Source: Paeniglutamicibacter sp. Y32M11 | GTDB lineage: Bacteria; Actinomycetota; Actinomycetes; Actinomycetales; Micrococcaceae | NCBI RefSeq assembly: GCF_019285735.1 | Contig: NZ_CP079107.1 | Location: 744,001-808,000, forward strand | Direction: 5' to 3' | DNA: 64,000 bases | In this document: piece after piece, positions 56,447 to 64,000 of the stretch | How positions within the stretch are numbered: the stretch's first letter is position 1 | How the letters are laid out: every line of letters starts with the position of its first letter | Program-made: the position numbers and the translations under genes | The notes under the pieces: model-generated | What the model saw: the letters and a program-made list of their open reading frames with translations, nothing else | Database searches by the model: none | Told to the model about the DNA's origin: nothing

Positions 56447-57694
56447 TCACGAGGGGACCGGAATCAGTGTCTTGGCCAGAGCCTTAAGGCTAAATGAGGG
56501 GTGGGTCAAGGTGGCTGGATCCACGGAAATGTTCTGTCCCACGAGCTTGCGGGCAGCGATGTGATCGGCGGGCGAGTTCACCGACTCCACGGCCGCCAAC
56601 GCTCCGTTGCGCAGCAGCGCGATGGAGAATTTGCCACTGCTGGGATCGCCTAGGATCACCGGTTCATCCGTCGGCTCCGAAATCCCGGCGATTTGCAGCC
56701 GTAGTGCCCCTTGGGTGCTCCAGAACCACGGGAGTTGAGCGTAACTGCTGTTCTCACCCATGATGCTGCGGGCCGCATGGCGTCCCTGATCGGTGGCGTT
56801 CTGCACCGATTCAAGCCGGGTCCTTGTACCGGTGTGCACATTGGGGAACGAGGCGCAGTCACCAACGGCCAACACTCCTGGAACCGAAGTACGAAGCGCT
56901 GCGTCCACCAAGACCCCGTTGTCCGTGGCCACCCCGGCCGCCTGCGGCACCTCGGTGCGTGGAAGAACTCCCACGCCATAGAGGACAAGATCCGCCGGAT
57001 ACCGACGGCCGGTGGTGGAGATGACCACCAGCCCCGCCTCATCACGTTCAATGGAGGTTACCCCCTCGTTCAAACGCAGATCGATTCCATCGGTACGGTG
57101 CCGCTCGGCGAACCACTGGGAGGCCGTCGCCGAGAGGGCCCTGCCCATGGGGCGGGAAGCAAATTCCAGCACCGTTACCTCGAGCCCGCGGGCGTGGGCG
57201 GCGGCGGCAAACTCTAGGCCAATAAAGCCGGCCCCGATGACAACAACCCTTTGAGCCGTTGCGAGTGCGCGCTGCAGGTTCTGCGCATCACGCAGTGTAC
57301 GCAGAGCATGGACACCTTCGAGGGTGGCGCCCGGGCAGGACAGTGGCCGGTTCGCCGCCCCGGTGGCAAAGACTAGATGGGTGTAGTCCAGTACGGTGCC
57401 GCCATCAAGGCTCACCTTGCGTGCATCTGTGTCCACCGCGACGGCGCGGCCGGAGTGCAAAGTGATGTTCTTGGATTCAAAGAAGTCGGGTCCGCGCAGC
57501 GGCAGCGCGGTACCCTCGGCGGCAGTGCTCAAGTAGTCCTTGGACAGTGGAGGTCGCTGGTAGGGATCGGCAGATTCGTCATTAAGAACGGTGACGGCTC
57601 CGGGGTAGCCCTCGGCTCGCAGGGAATCGGCTACCTGGATTCCGGCCTGCCCGGCACCAATGATGACCGTGTGCTCAGCGCGTTTGGCGTCCAT
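56447..57694 (-). CDS. Ferredoxin--NAD(P)+ reductase of the P450 system
   Basis: 415 aa. FAD enzyme of the putidaredoxin/rhodocoxin reductase type. FAD motif GAGQAGIQVADSLR at 13-26, DPYQRPPLSKDYL, the NAD motif VIGAGFIGLEFAAAA and the VLAVGDCASFPN motif that contacts FAD are all in place. It passes electrons from NAD(P)H to the ferredoxin encoded 5 bases upstream. A longer in-frame extension to 58138 runs through the ferredoxin gene and is rejected. The ATG at 57694 gives the standard start. It is the third gene of the P450-ferredoxin-reductase operon. Confidence 0.9.
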   Translation of the reverse strand: MDAKRAEHTVIIGAGQAGIQVADSLRAEGYPGAVTVLNDESADPYQRPPLSKDYLSTAAEGTALPLRGPDFFESKNITLHSGRAVAVDTDARKVSLDGGTVLDYTHLVFATGAANRPLSCPGATLEGVHALRTLRDAQNLQRALATAQRVVVIGAGFIGLEFAAAAHARGLEVTVLEFASRPMGRALSATASQWFAERHRTDGIDLRLNEGVTSIERDEAGLVVISTTGRRYPADLVLYGVGVLPRTEVPQAAGVATDNGVLVDAALRTSVPGVLAVGDCASFPNVHTGTRTRLESVQNATDQGRHAARSIMGENSSYAQLPWFWSTQGALRLQIAGISEPTDEPVILGDPSSGKFSIALLRNGALAAVESVNSPADHIAARKLVGQNISVDPATLTHPSFSLKALAKTLIPVPS

Positions 57695-57699
57695 GGTGA

Positions 57700-58023
57700 T
57701 TACACCTGATCCGCGGGGACATCTACAACGATATTCATCAAAGCTGGGGACATCTTGATCTGGCAGCCCAGGCGAGATGAATCGGTGCGCTCGGCGGTGG
57801 TGCAATCGAGCATCTCGTCCTCGTCGTCGCTGAGCTCGAGTAGCTGATCGGTGAACTCCGGGCGAACGTAGACATGACAGGTGGCGCACATGGCCTGGCC
57901 GCCGCATTCGCCGACAATTCCGTCCACGGAGTTGGTGACTGCTGCGCGCATGAGGGAGGTACCTTCGGCGACGGTGATTTCGGTGGTTGCACCGCTGGAC
58001 TGGGCAAAGGTGATGGTGGGCAT
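57700..58023 (-). CDS. Putidaredoxin-type [2Fe-2S] ferredoxin of the P450 system
   Basis: 107 aa. The four cluster Cys follow the adrenodoxin/putidaredoxin pattern: C40, C46, C49 and C87 (CGGQAMCATC, then LGC). ACTIVITY is inferred: it ferries electrons from the reductase to the P450. The start at 58023 removes three unlikely N-terminal residues. It lies 69 bases after the P450 gene and 5 bases before the reductase gene. Confidence 0.92.
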   Translation of the reverse strand: MPTITFAQSSGATTEITVAEGTSLMRAAVTNSVDGIVGECGGQAMCATCHVYVRPEFTDQLLELSDDEDEMLDCTTAERTDSSRLGCQIKMSPALMNIVVDVPADQV

Positions 58024-58092
58024 GAGGAACAACGCTCCTGAAGTAGGGGGAGAAATTCGAGTGGGAAGAATGGCTGGGCGTGGAGGGACGGA

Positions 58093-59385
58093 CTATCCCC
58101 AGGTCACGGGCATTTTGGTCAGACCGCGGAAGACCCAACCGGCGTCGATGCTTTGGCTGGAGGGGTCGAGGCGAAGGTCGGGGATTCGCTCAAAGAGCGC
58201 TGGCATGGCGATCTGGGCGACCTGTGCCCGGGCGATCCACGTGCCGGCGCAGAAGTGCACTCCGCCGCCAAAACCAAGATGTGGCTTCTTGGGACGGAAA
58301 ATGTTGAACGATTCCGGATCCTCGAAGATCCTGGGATCCCGGTTCGCCGCACCCAACACCACGCCTAGCCGGGAGCCCTTGGGAAGATGCACTCCCTCGA
58401 GCACCACATCCGCGGTGGTTTCGCGGGGGTACATGCCGATGGGTGCTACCCAGCGCACCGACTCTTCGAAGGCCACAGCATGCAGCTTGGGGTCGCTCTT
58501 GACGGCGGCCAGTTGCTCGGGGTGATTCAGTAGTGCCCAGACGGTGGTGGCCAGCACGTCGCGTGGCTCGTTCAGCCCACCGCCGATGGTCATCTTCAGG
58601 TTGGCTCGGATCGCCTCTAGGGGGATAGGTAAGGAAGCGAGGCCCGAGAGCAATGAATGGTCAGGGTTAGCAGCTAGGTAGGGGAGCATCTCGTCGATGG
58701 CCGCGTCGACCTCTGCCGATGCGGCGGCGGACTTGGCCCAGACCTCGGGGTCATCGGCGTAGTTTCCCGTTCCATCGATCATGCTCTGGCTCCAGCGCTG
58801 CAGGTCCTCTTGCGTTGCGTTGTGGAAACCGCAAATCAGTCGCAGGTTCTCCGCCGTGTATGGAGCCGCGTAGTCCCAGACGAAGTCGGCTCCTGGTCCC
58901 TTGGCGATCAGGGCGTCCAAGGATTTGGCGTGGTTGGACGCGAAGATCTGGTTCCAGTGCTTTTTGATGGTGCCAGGGCGCAGCGTCGAACCGTAGGAGT
59001 CGCGATCCACCTGATGTTTTGGATTGTCCTTGCGCAGCATCGAATGACCCATGGCACGTTTCATCAGCGAATTGTTTTCATCGGCAGAGAACCGTGCTTC
59101 ATCCTGCTCGATCTCGTGGCAGGCAGCGTAGGAGGTCACCATGTACCTATTCACCGCAGGAACCCAGTGCACGGGCGATTCGGCACGCATTCGCTGGTAG
59201 AGGGGGAAAGGATCGTTGTAAAGGTCAGGGATGGTCACCCAATCGGCCACGGGTGCTTCGGCAAAGGTACCGGGTGACGTGGAAGTAGGCGGGACCGCTA
59301 CCGGTTCAGCTGGTGGATCCGTTTCCGCTGGGCCAGTGGCACCGGAGAAGGGGCAAACGCCGGTCGGGGCATTGGGTGTACTCAT
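58093..59385 (-). CDS. Cytochrome P450 (class I, bacterial)
   Basis: 430 aa, the size of soluble bacterial P450s. The heme loop FGGGVHFCAG places the heme Cys at 379. The K-helix pair is E308/R311 (ESVR), and LYNDPFPLYQRMRAESPVHW opens the fold. The I-helix reads GGGLNEPRD (268-276), so the usual acid-alcohol pair (D/E-T) is replaced by N272-E273-P274. AGGAG lies 9 bases before the ATG at 59385. It is the first gene of a three-gene operon with ferredoxin and reductase, a complete class I system. The substrate is unknown. Flanking LysR genes and an MHS importer suggest a catabolic role. Confidence 0.9.
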   Translation of the reverse strand: MSTPNAPTGVCPFSGATGPAETDPPAEPVAVPPTSTSPGTFAEAPVADWVTIPDLYNDPFPLYQRMRAESPVHWVPAVNRYMVTSYAACHEIEQDEARFSADENNSLMKRAMGHSMLRKDNPKHQVDRDSYGSTLRPGTIKKHWNQIFASNHAKSLDALIAKGPGADFVWDYAAPYTAENLRLICGFHNATQEDLQRWSQSMIDGTGNYADDPEVWAKSAAASAEVDAAIDEMLPYLAANPDHSLLSGLASLPIPLEAIRANLKMTIGGGLNEPRDVLATTVWALLNHPEQLAAVKSDPKLHAVAFEESVRWVAPIGMYPRETTADVVLEGVHLPKGSRLGVVLGAANRDPRIFEDPESFNIFRPKKPHLGFGGGVHFCAGTWIARAQVAQIAMPALFERIPDLRLDPSSQSIDAGWVFRGLTKMPVTWG

Positions 59386-59464
59386 GGTGATCGGACTCCT
59401 GCGAGATATGGTCGGCTTCTTGACCTCTAGTGTGAGCTGTCCCATAACATCGGGTAAAGTACGA

Positions 59465-59497
59465 GTTTCAGTGAAGTATCCACGGTTTTAGTGAGGT
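59465..59497. promoter_or_regulatory. Direct-repeat operator between the P450 operon and LysR paralogue 2
   Basis: GTTTCAGTGAAGT (59465-59477) and GTTTTAGTGAGGT (59485-59497) match at 11 of 13 positions and are 20 bases apart, about two helical turns. They sit between the divergent P450 and LysR start codons, a likely binding site for this regulator. Confidence 0.5.
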
Positions 59498-59500
59498 GTT

Positions 59501-60412
59501 GTGGCGCGCTATACGTTGCGGCAATTGGAGTGTTTTATTGCCGTGGGTGAGCACGGTTCCATCGCCGGCGCCGCGGCAGCCATGTTGCTCTCACCCTCGG
59601 CCATCACCGGAGCACTGAATGAACTCGAACGTGCCTTCAATTCACAACTGACGATTCGTCGCAAAGCCCATGGGGTTCTCCTGACACCCTCGGGTCAGTA
59701 TGTACTTGCTCAGGCACGGGGATTGTTACATGCAGCAACGGACCTAGAAGTGATGGCCGGCGAAGCCGGGAACACCTTACGCGGCAAGATTTCCATCGGG
59801 TGCTACTCGTCCTTGGCGCCCACCATCCTGACCGAGCTCATGGCCGAGTATGGCAGCCGCCATCCGGAGGTGGAACTCGACTTCTTTGCCGGAACGCAGC
59901 AAGAGATCCACGAGAAATTGATGTCCGGGGAGCTGGATCTGGCCATTGCCTATGAATTTACTGTTCCACAGGGGTTGAACCGCACACGTTTACGCGAAGC
60001 GGTGCCGAGCGTCGTGCTGCCAGCTGACCATCGACTAGCAGCCCAAGAACGGATTGCGCTCGCCGAGCTTGTTGGCGAGCCGATGATCCTGCTGGATGTG
60101 AATCCGAGCCGAGAGAACACCGAGATGATGTTCTCGGCAGCTGGTCTGACACCCGTGATTCGATACCGTACTACCGACTTTGAAGTGACCCGTTCGATGG
60201 TTGCTCGCGGCATGGGATACGCCATCTTAGTCCAGCGTCCAGCGTCCGACTTCTCCTACGAGGGCCTGCCACTTGCTGTCCGTCCGATCCATCCGGCCAC
60301 CCGCAATGTGCCGATTTCCATGATTTGGCAGGCGAGCGTCAAGCTCTCAAAAAGTGCCGAAGCCATGCTTGATCTTGCCTTGGAGCTACATCGACCGTCT
60401 CCGAATCGCTAA
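59501..60412 (+). CDS. LysR family transcriptional regulator (paralogue 2)
   Basis: 303 aa. N-terminal helix-turn-helix (YTLRQLECFIAVGEHGSIAGAAAAMLLSPSAITGALNELER) and an effector-binding domain. It is divergent from the P450 operon and so its probable direct regulator. The start is a GTG with GAGG upstream. It is a sister of the LysR protein at 55518, sharing the MAR-LRQLE start, RRKAHGV, TPSGQY and the SGELD(L/F)A(I/L)(A/V)Y stretch in the effector domain. The pair probably arose by duplication within this locus. Confidence 0.9.
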   Translation: MARYTLRQLECFIAVGEHGSIAGAAAAMLLSPSAITGALNELERAFNSQLTIRRKAHGVLLTPSGQYVLAQARGLLHAATDLEVMAGEAGNTLRGKISIGCYSSLAPTILTELMAEYGSRHPEVELDFFAGTQQEIHEKLMSGELDLAIAYEFTVPQGLNRTRLREAVPSVVLPADHRLAAQERIALAELVGEPMILLDVNPSRENTEMMFSAAGLTPVIRYRTTDFEVTRSMVARGMGYAILVQRPASDFSYEGLPLAVRPIHPATRNVPISMIWQASVKLSKSAEAMLDLALELHRPSPNR

Positions 60413-60624
60413 GGGTAGATAGCTGGCGAATACAAACGGCTCAGTTCCAGTTCGACGGAGTAGACCACCTTCGATAACGGCGCCCGTCGAAGGATCACGC
60501 ACGAGAATGAACGCCACCGCGAGACCAGTTTTTCGAAGGTAGCTCTGGCTGCTTGGTAACAACCGGTGCATACTAATGGGGCAAGAAATCTCCCATAATG
60601 TAGGCAACTGAAGGGCGTGCGGAC

Positions 60625-60981
60625 ATGGTTGGTTCATGGCAAGCGTTGGTGATTGACTGCGAAAATCCGGATTCCTTGGCAGCGTTTTATGAAGAGCTGC
60701 TGGGCATGGTTCGTGTTGAAAACGAGGACGACTGGGTGGGCATTGGCGACGCCCCGGATCGACCAGCAATCGCCTTTCAGCGGGTGGATCCCTATGTAGC
60801 TCCGGAATGGCCAGGGCATGTGCATCCTCAACAAGCGCACATTGACGTTCGAGTTAAAGACCTTGATATTGCCGAGTCTCAGGTCCTGTCCATGGGTGCG
60901 ACATCCATGGCTTCGGGCTCCAAGAGCTTTCGGGTGTTCCTCGATCCACAGAAACACCCATTTTGTCTGGTGAGCTGGTAA
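60625..60981 (+). CDS. VOC (glyoxalase-like) superfamily protein
   Basis: 118 aa, one VOC-fold unit of two beta-alpha-beta-beta-beta modules. The start WQALVIDCENPDSLAAFYEELLGM and the end RVFLDPQKHPFCLVSW are typical of Glyoxalase_6-type proteins, with H84 (AHIDVRV) as a possible metal ligand. Such proteins may be dioxygenases, lyases or resistance proteins. No substrate is visible. AAGGG lies before the ATG. It stands alone. Confidence 0.82.
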   Translation: MVGSWQALVIDCENPDSLAAFYEELLGMVRVENEDDWVGIGDAPDRPAIAFQRVDPYVAPEWPGHVHPQQAHIDVRVKDLDIAESQVLSMGATSMASGSKSFRVFLDPQKHPFCLVSW

Positions 60982-61026
60982 CCGGCCAAAACACGGTTCG
61001 GCACGAATCTGTGATGCAAATTTGCC

Positions 61027-61734
61027 TCAGTCGTTTTCGAACGTGACGTGTGCGATCAGCGCAGCCTGCACCCGAGAAGAAACACCGAGCTTGCTCATGA
61101 CTCGTGACACGTGGGTCTTCACCGTGGTCTCACTGATTCCCAAGCTCCGTCCGATTGCATGATTGGTGAAACCCGTTCGAAGTTCCTTGAGGACATCCAA
61201 CTCACGGCCGGTCAGTAGTTCGCGTGGATCGTAATCTGGAGTGCTCTGTGGAGCCGAGGTTTTTGCGTCAAGTGCGGCCCTGACAATGGTGGCAGTGACT
61301 TCCGGCGCCAGTACTTGGTCTCCCTCGAGCACTGCATGCATGGCCGCGATAATATCGCGTGGGGCTGCACTCTTCAGCAGGAACCCATTAGCTCCCGCTG
61401 ACAAAGCGCCGAATAGGTAGTCGTCGTGATCGAAGGTCGTTAATACCAAGACCTTTGAGATTGCTTGGGCCGAAATAAGCCTTGTGGCCTCAATCCCATC
61501 CATGATGGGCATCCGCAGATCCATCAGGATGATGTCGGGGCGCACCGCCGTTGCCATGGCAACCGCTTTCACTCCGTTGTTCGCTTCGCCAGCCACTTCG
61601 AACCCAGCCGCCGATTCCACCACCATACGCATGCCTAAACGGATGGCTTCATGGTCATCCACCAGCAGGACTCTGATGGTTTGCTCCCGCACCCCCGGGG
61701 CATGAGTGCGTTGCTCGACTGTCTCATCGGTCAC
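61027..61734 (-). CDS. NarL/LuxR-family response regulator (second pair)
   Basis: 235 aa. Receiver domain with LLVDDHEAIRLGM and phospho-acceptor D72 (ILMDLRMP). The C-terminal helix-turn-helix shows LTGRELDVLKELRTGFTNHAIGRSLGISETTVKTHVSRVMSKLGV. The start is a GTG that overlaps the kinase stop by 4 bases (GTGA), so the two proteins are made from one message. A longer frame to 61836 lies inside the kinase gene and is rejected. Confidence 0.9.
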   Translation of the reverse strand: MTDETVEQRTHAPGVREQTIRVLLVDDHEAIRLGMRMVVESAAGFEVAGEANNGVKAVAMATAVRPDIILMDLRMPIMDGIEATRLISAQAISKVLVLTTFDHDDYLFGALSAGANGFLLKSAAPRDIIAAMHAVLEGDQVLAPEVTATIVRAALDAKTSAPQSTPDYDPRELLTGRELDVLKELRTGFTNHAIGRSLGISETTVKTHVSRVMSKLGVSSRVQAALIAHVTFEND

Positions 61735-63086
61735 TGTGGGGCCTTTCGACGTGCGAGGGGGAGGCCCTTGTTGTTTTCGGCCGCTGAATCGGACGCATCC
61801 GTGGATAATCCGCCCTGTATCGGCAGTTGCACGCAAAGAGTGAACCTGTTGTTTTCCGTTGCGGAGTCAAAGAATCCCCCCATTTCGGTGGCGCGTGCGC
61901 GCATGCTTCGCAGGCCGGTGCCCGTGCCCTGCATTGTCCGAGAACCATCGTGGGTGTCCTTTACCGTGTTGCTCGCCGTGAAGTGCACGGAGTCATCGAG
62001 GCGAGCCAACTCCATGGTCAGTTCCCCGTCGGGTGCATGTTTTGAAAAGTTGATGAGGACCTCGTTGATGCTCAGATACAGCGTTGCCTGGACTAGTGCA
62101 TGGGCAATCACATCGCGTGGTGCAAGGTGATTGTTATAGGTGATGTTGAGGCCGGTGCCGCTGTAGGTCTGGATAAGTGCTGGCACATCTGCAAGGGTTC
62201 CGGCCGGCTCCAGCGGAACTCCGTCATGGAGTAAACGAATCATCGTCCTGAGTTCTTCGATTCCCTGCACGCTCTGCGCGCGGATCTGTTCCATGGCTCG
62301 ATCGTTGAGCGCCGTATTCTGCGGAGCATTTAATGCCGCGCCACTTTGCAGAGCGATGGCGGAGAGCCTGGCCGACAAAACATCATGAACTTCGCGGGCC
62401 ATAACGCTTCGTTCCAGAGTCATCAACCGCTCGTGTTCGGCATCTTGGGCCGCCGCACGTGCTGCCGCTGCCTCGGTGACTGCCGCAGCGGTTTTGGCCT
62501 CGCTGGATGCGAGCTCACGTGCATGGCGAACATTTGCTGCCCACTGAGCGGGCATGACCAGAGTGAGGGTTGCGGCCAAGCCAAGAGTCACACTGATACC
62601 CGCTGACCCGGTGACAAAGTACATCCCCACGGCCAGCAACAGCGTCAGCACCAATGCTCCATGTTCGGTGAGCTTTGACGTTCTTTGACCACCCAGTAAA
62701 ACGAGCGTGAAAATGCACTCAAAAATTAGGAAGAATCCACCGGTGCTTCCGATCAGCAACAACACAATGCCAGTGAAAGCCATGACGGCAGCGCACGTTG
62801 GCGCATGCCATCTCCGAAGGATGATGGCGAGGCAACCAACGCCGAGTACTACTGGCCACCATCCGCCAAAGATACTGAATCCCCACAGGGCGTCGTTGCT
62901 CATCGACAGTGCATGGAGCAACCACGTAATGCCAACGTAGACCAACGCCGGTCCGAGATCCTCGTAACGCATCAAGTGGAAAAGCCGTGGCCGGCCCTTC
63001 GCTGGGGTGTATGTATCGGCTGGCACCCCTTCATCGTCGTACGTCAGCGCGTATTTACCAAGGACTATTCTGGCCCTGTTGTTCAT
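61731..63086 (-). CDS. NarL-type sensor histidine kinase (second pair)
   Basis: 451 aa. A cytoplasmic N-terminal 40 residues come first. Five or six membrane segments (about 45-180) are followed by an Ala-rich coiled coil (about 183-225) and a HisKA_3 domain with the phosphorylated His at 234 (MAREVHDVLSARLSAIALQ). The ATPase domain has SINEVLINFSKHAP and GTGTGLRSMRARATEMGG, and the C-terminal tail is basic. It is the partner of the regulator that follows with a 4-base overlap. The signal is unknown. Confidence 0.88.
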   Translation of the reverse strand: MNNRARIVLGKYALTYDDEGVPADTYTPAKGRPRLFHLMRYEDLGPALVYVGITWLLHALSMSNDALWGFSIFGGWWPVVLGVGCLAIILRRWHAPTCAAVMAFTGIVLLLIGSTGGFFLIFECIFTLVLLGGQRTSKLTEHGALVLTLLLAVGMYFVTGSAGISVTLGLAATLTLVMPAQWAANVRHARELASSEAKTAAAVTEAAAARAAAQDAEHERLMTLERSVMAREVHDVLSARLSAIALQSGAALNAPQNTALNDRAMEQIRAQSVQGIEELRTMIRLLHDGVPLEPAGTLADVPALIQTYSGTGLNITYNNHLAPRDVIAHALVQATLYLSINEVLINFSKHAPDGELTMELARLDDSVHFTASNTVKDTHDGSRTMQGTGTGLRSMRARATEMGGFFDSATENNRFTLCVQLPIQGGLSTDASDSAAENNKGLPLARRKAPQ

Positions 63087-63308
63087 GGGTTGCCACAGAG
63101 TGGAGTCTTATGGTGGCTCGGTGATGCTGTCCGCAGGCCCAGCAAGTACCGCATATCAGCCGTGGATCCAGCCATCGTGAGGCCCAGATATCTCACGTTT
63201 CCTTGATCGCGGCTGCCCAGAATTGAACGGTCCATCCTACGAAGGTATGACACCAGATGAGTCGAACGCAGGACGCTGTCTTGTCGCATCGCGGTGGATG
63301 CTTGAGTC

Positions 63309-64000
63309 ATGATGCTAGGAACCGTTGGATTGTTTGCTTCCCTAAGCGTGCTCGCCCTGATCGATGCCACCAGCATTGGAACTCTGGTGATCCCTCTCTG
63401 GCTGGTCCTGCGCGCCAGGAAGCGCGGCGATCTACGTGCCGCCGTGCTTTATTTATGTGTCATAGGTGCCTTCTATCTCGCCATCGGGCTGGCACTGCTG
63501 CGTGGCGTACATTTCTTAGAAGACGTCATCACCGGGTCCTTGGCGCAGTCGCCGGTGATCCGTTGGATGATGCTGGTGCTCGGGGGAGTCATGCTCATCT
63601 GGGCGATCTGTAAAAACCCTCGGAAGCAGGATCAGGGGGCGCAGGGCATCATGGCGCCCACGAGCGGGCGGGTCGCATCATCAGGTTCCACGCTGGCAAG
63701 CGAGCCTCACGGCAGTGCCGCCACGGAGTTTCCGAAAGCTGAAGGGCGATGGGCGCGGCGAATCGATACGGCACTCGGTAGTACGTGGGGAATCGTTGGA
63801 CTGGGAATCACCGCAGGTCTCTTGGAACTGCCCACCATGCTGCCGTACCTCGGCGCCATGGGCCTCCTGGCTCAGAGCTCGTACGGCTTAGCAGCCCAAG
63901 CCGGGCTATTGACCGCCTACTGCCTGGTGATGCTCATTCCTGGGTTCCTTGCCATTGGTGTACGGGCCGCCGCCGGTGAGCGCCTACAAGGACCATTGGA
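63309..64000 (+). CDS. GAP/Sap family membrane protein (cut by window edge)
   Basis: At least 230 residues, open to the right edge with no stop. Hydrophobic segments alternate with short polar loops: MMLGTVGLFASLSVLALIDATSIGTLVIPLWLVL, then LYLCVIGAFYLAIGLALL and, after a hydrophilic loop, WGIVGLGITAGLLELPTMLPYLGAMGLL. These match the GAP family (Sap, the sulfolipid-1 addressing protein group) thought to help export lipids in actinobacteria. The ATG at 63309 or 63312 may be used, and no strong ribosome site separates them. Confidence 0.75.
   Translation, partial: MMLGTVGLFASLSVLALIDATSIGTLVIPLWLVLRARKRGDLRAAVLYLCVIGAFYLAIGLALLRGVHFLEDVITGSLAQSPVIRWMMLVLGGVMLIWAICKNPRKQDQGAQGIMAPTSGRVASSGSTLASEPHGSAATEFPKAEGRWARRIDTALGSTWGIVGLGITAGLLELPTMLPYLGAMGLLAQSSYGLAAQAGLLTAYCLVMLIPGFLAIGVRAAAGERLQGPL

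Noticed and set aside
56447-58138. A 563-codon frame extending the ferredoxin reductase upstream
   Set aside because: The extra part lies on top of the ferredoxin gene in another frame. The ferredoxin has all four cluster Cys, so the reductase starts at 57694.

Overview
The window reads as chromosomal DNA of a high-GC actinobacterium close to Arthrobacter and relatives (Micrococcaceae). Supporting signs are the DUF6350/purN/purH neighbourhood, a monomeric NADP isocitrate dehydrogenase, a DUF222-HNH nuclease gene, a DtxR/IdeR-type iron box, and many leaderless start sites (TAnnnT then 6-7 bases then the start codon). The assignment rests on gene content and motifs only. I saw no rRNA, tRNA, CRISPR array or intact insertion sequence.

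Layout. 1-4.9 kb: end of a 2-hydroxyacid dehydrogenase, a PatB/MalY-type C-S lyase, a DUF6328 membrane protein, hpaH-hpaI (last two steps of homoprotocatechuate degradation) and a TauE/SafE permease. 4.9-20.3 kb: a purine-linked stretch (DUF6350, purN, purH) broken up by a peptide ABC importer with a fused double ATPase, a TPR-like protein, a DUF222-HNH protein, an MFS transporter, an acidic DUF4303-like protein and a COG4315 lipoprotein. 20.4-29.6 kb: a DHA2 drug-efflux pump divergent from its TetR regulator across two matching operators, icd, a dGTPase-like protein, ilvD and an MmyB-type regulator.

29.9-37.4 kb: a methionine cluster (metF, metE, metY, metB) behind a SAM-riboswitch leader with a readable attenuator, then a BASS-family transporter. 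37.4-45.9 kb: an unrecognised protein, a Gfo/Idh oxidoreductase, a gamma carbonic anhydrase, purU, a flavin monooxygenase, glyA-folD behind a ZTP riboswitch, and a decayed membrane-protein gene. 45.9-49.7 kb: a NarL-type two-component pair with a SHOCT protein, and a fatty acid desaturase.

50.0-53.9 kb: a ferric-iron ABC importer behind a DtxR-type box. 54.0-60.4 kb: the most interesting locus, a class I cytochrome P450 system (P450, 2Fe-2S ferredoxin, ferredoxin reductase in one operon) flanked by two paralogous LysR regulators and an MHS-type uptake transporter. It looks like a self-contained uptake and oxidation cassette for an unknown small molecule, and the P450 has an unusual I-helix. 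60.6-64.0 kb: a VOC protein, a second NarL-type two-component pair and a GAP/Sap-family membrane protein cut by the window edge.

Regulatory logic is unusually readable here: one-carbon and methionine genes sit behind two metabolite-sensing RNAs (SAM for metF onward, ZTP for glyA-folD), iron uptake behind a DtxR box, and drug efflux behind a twin TetR operator.
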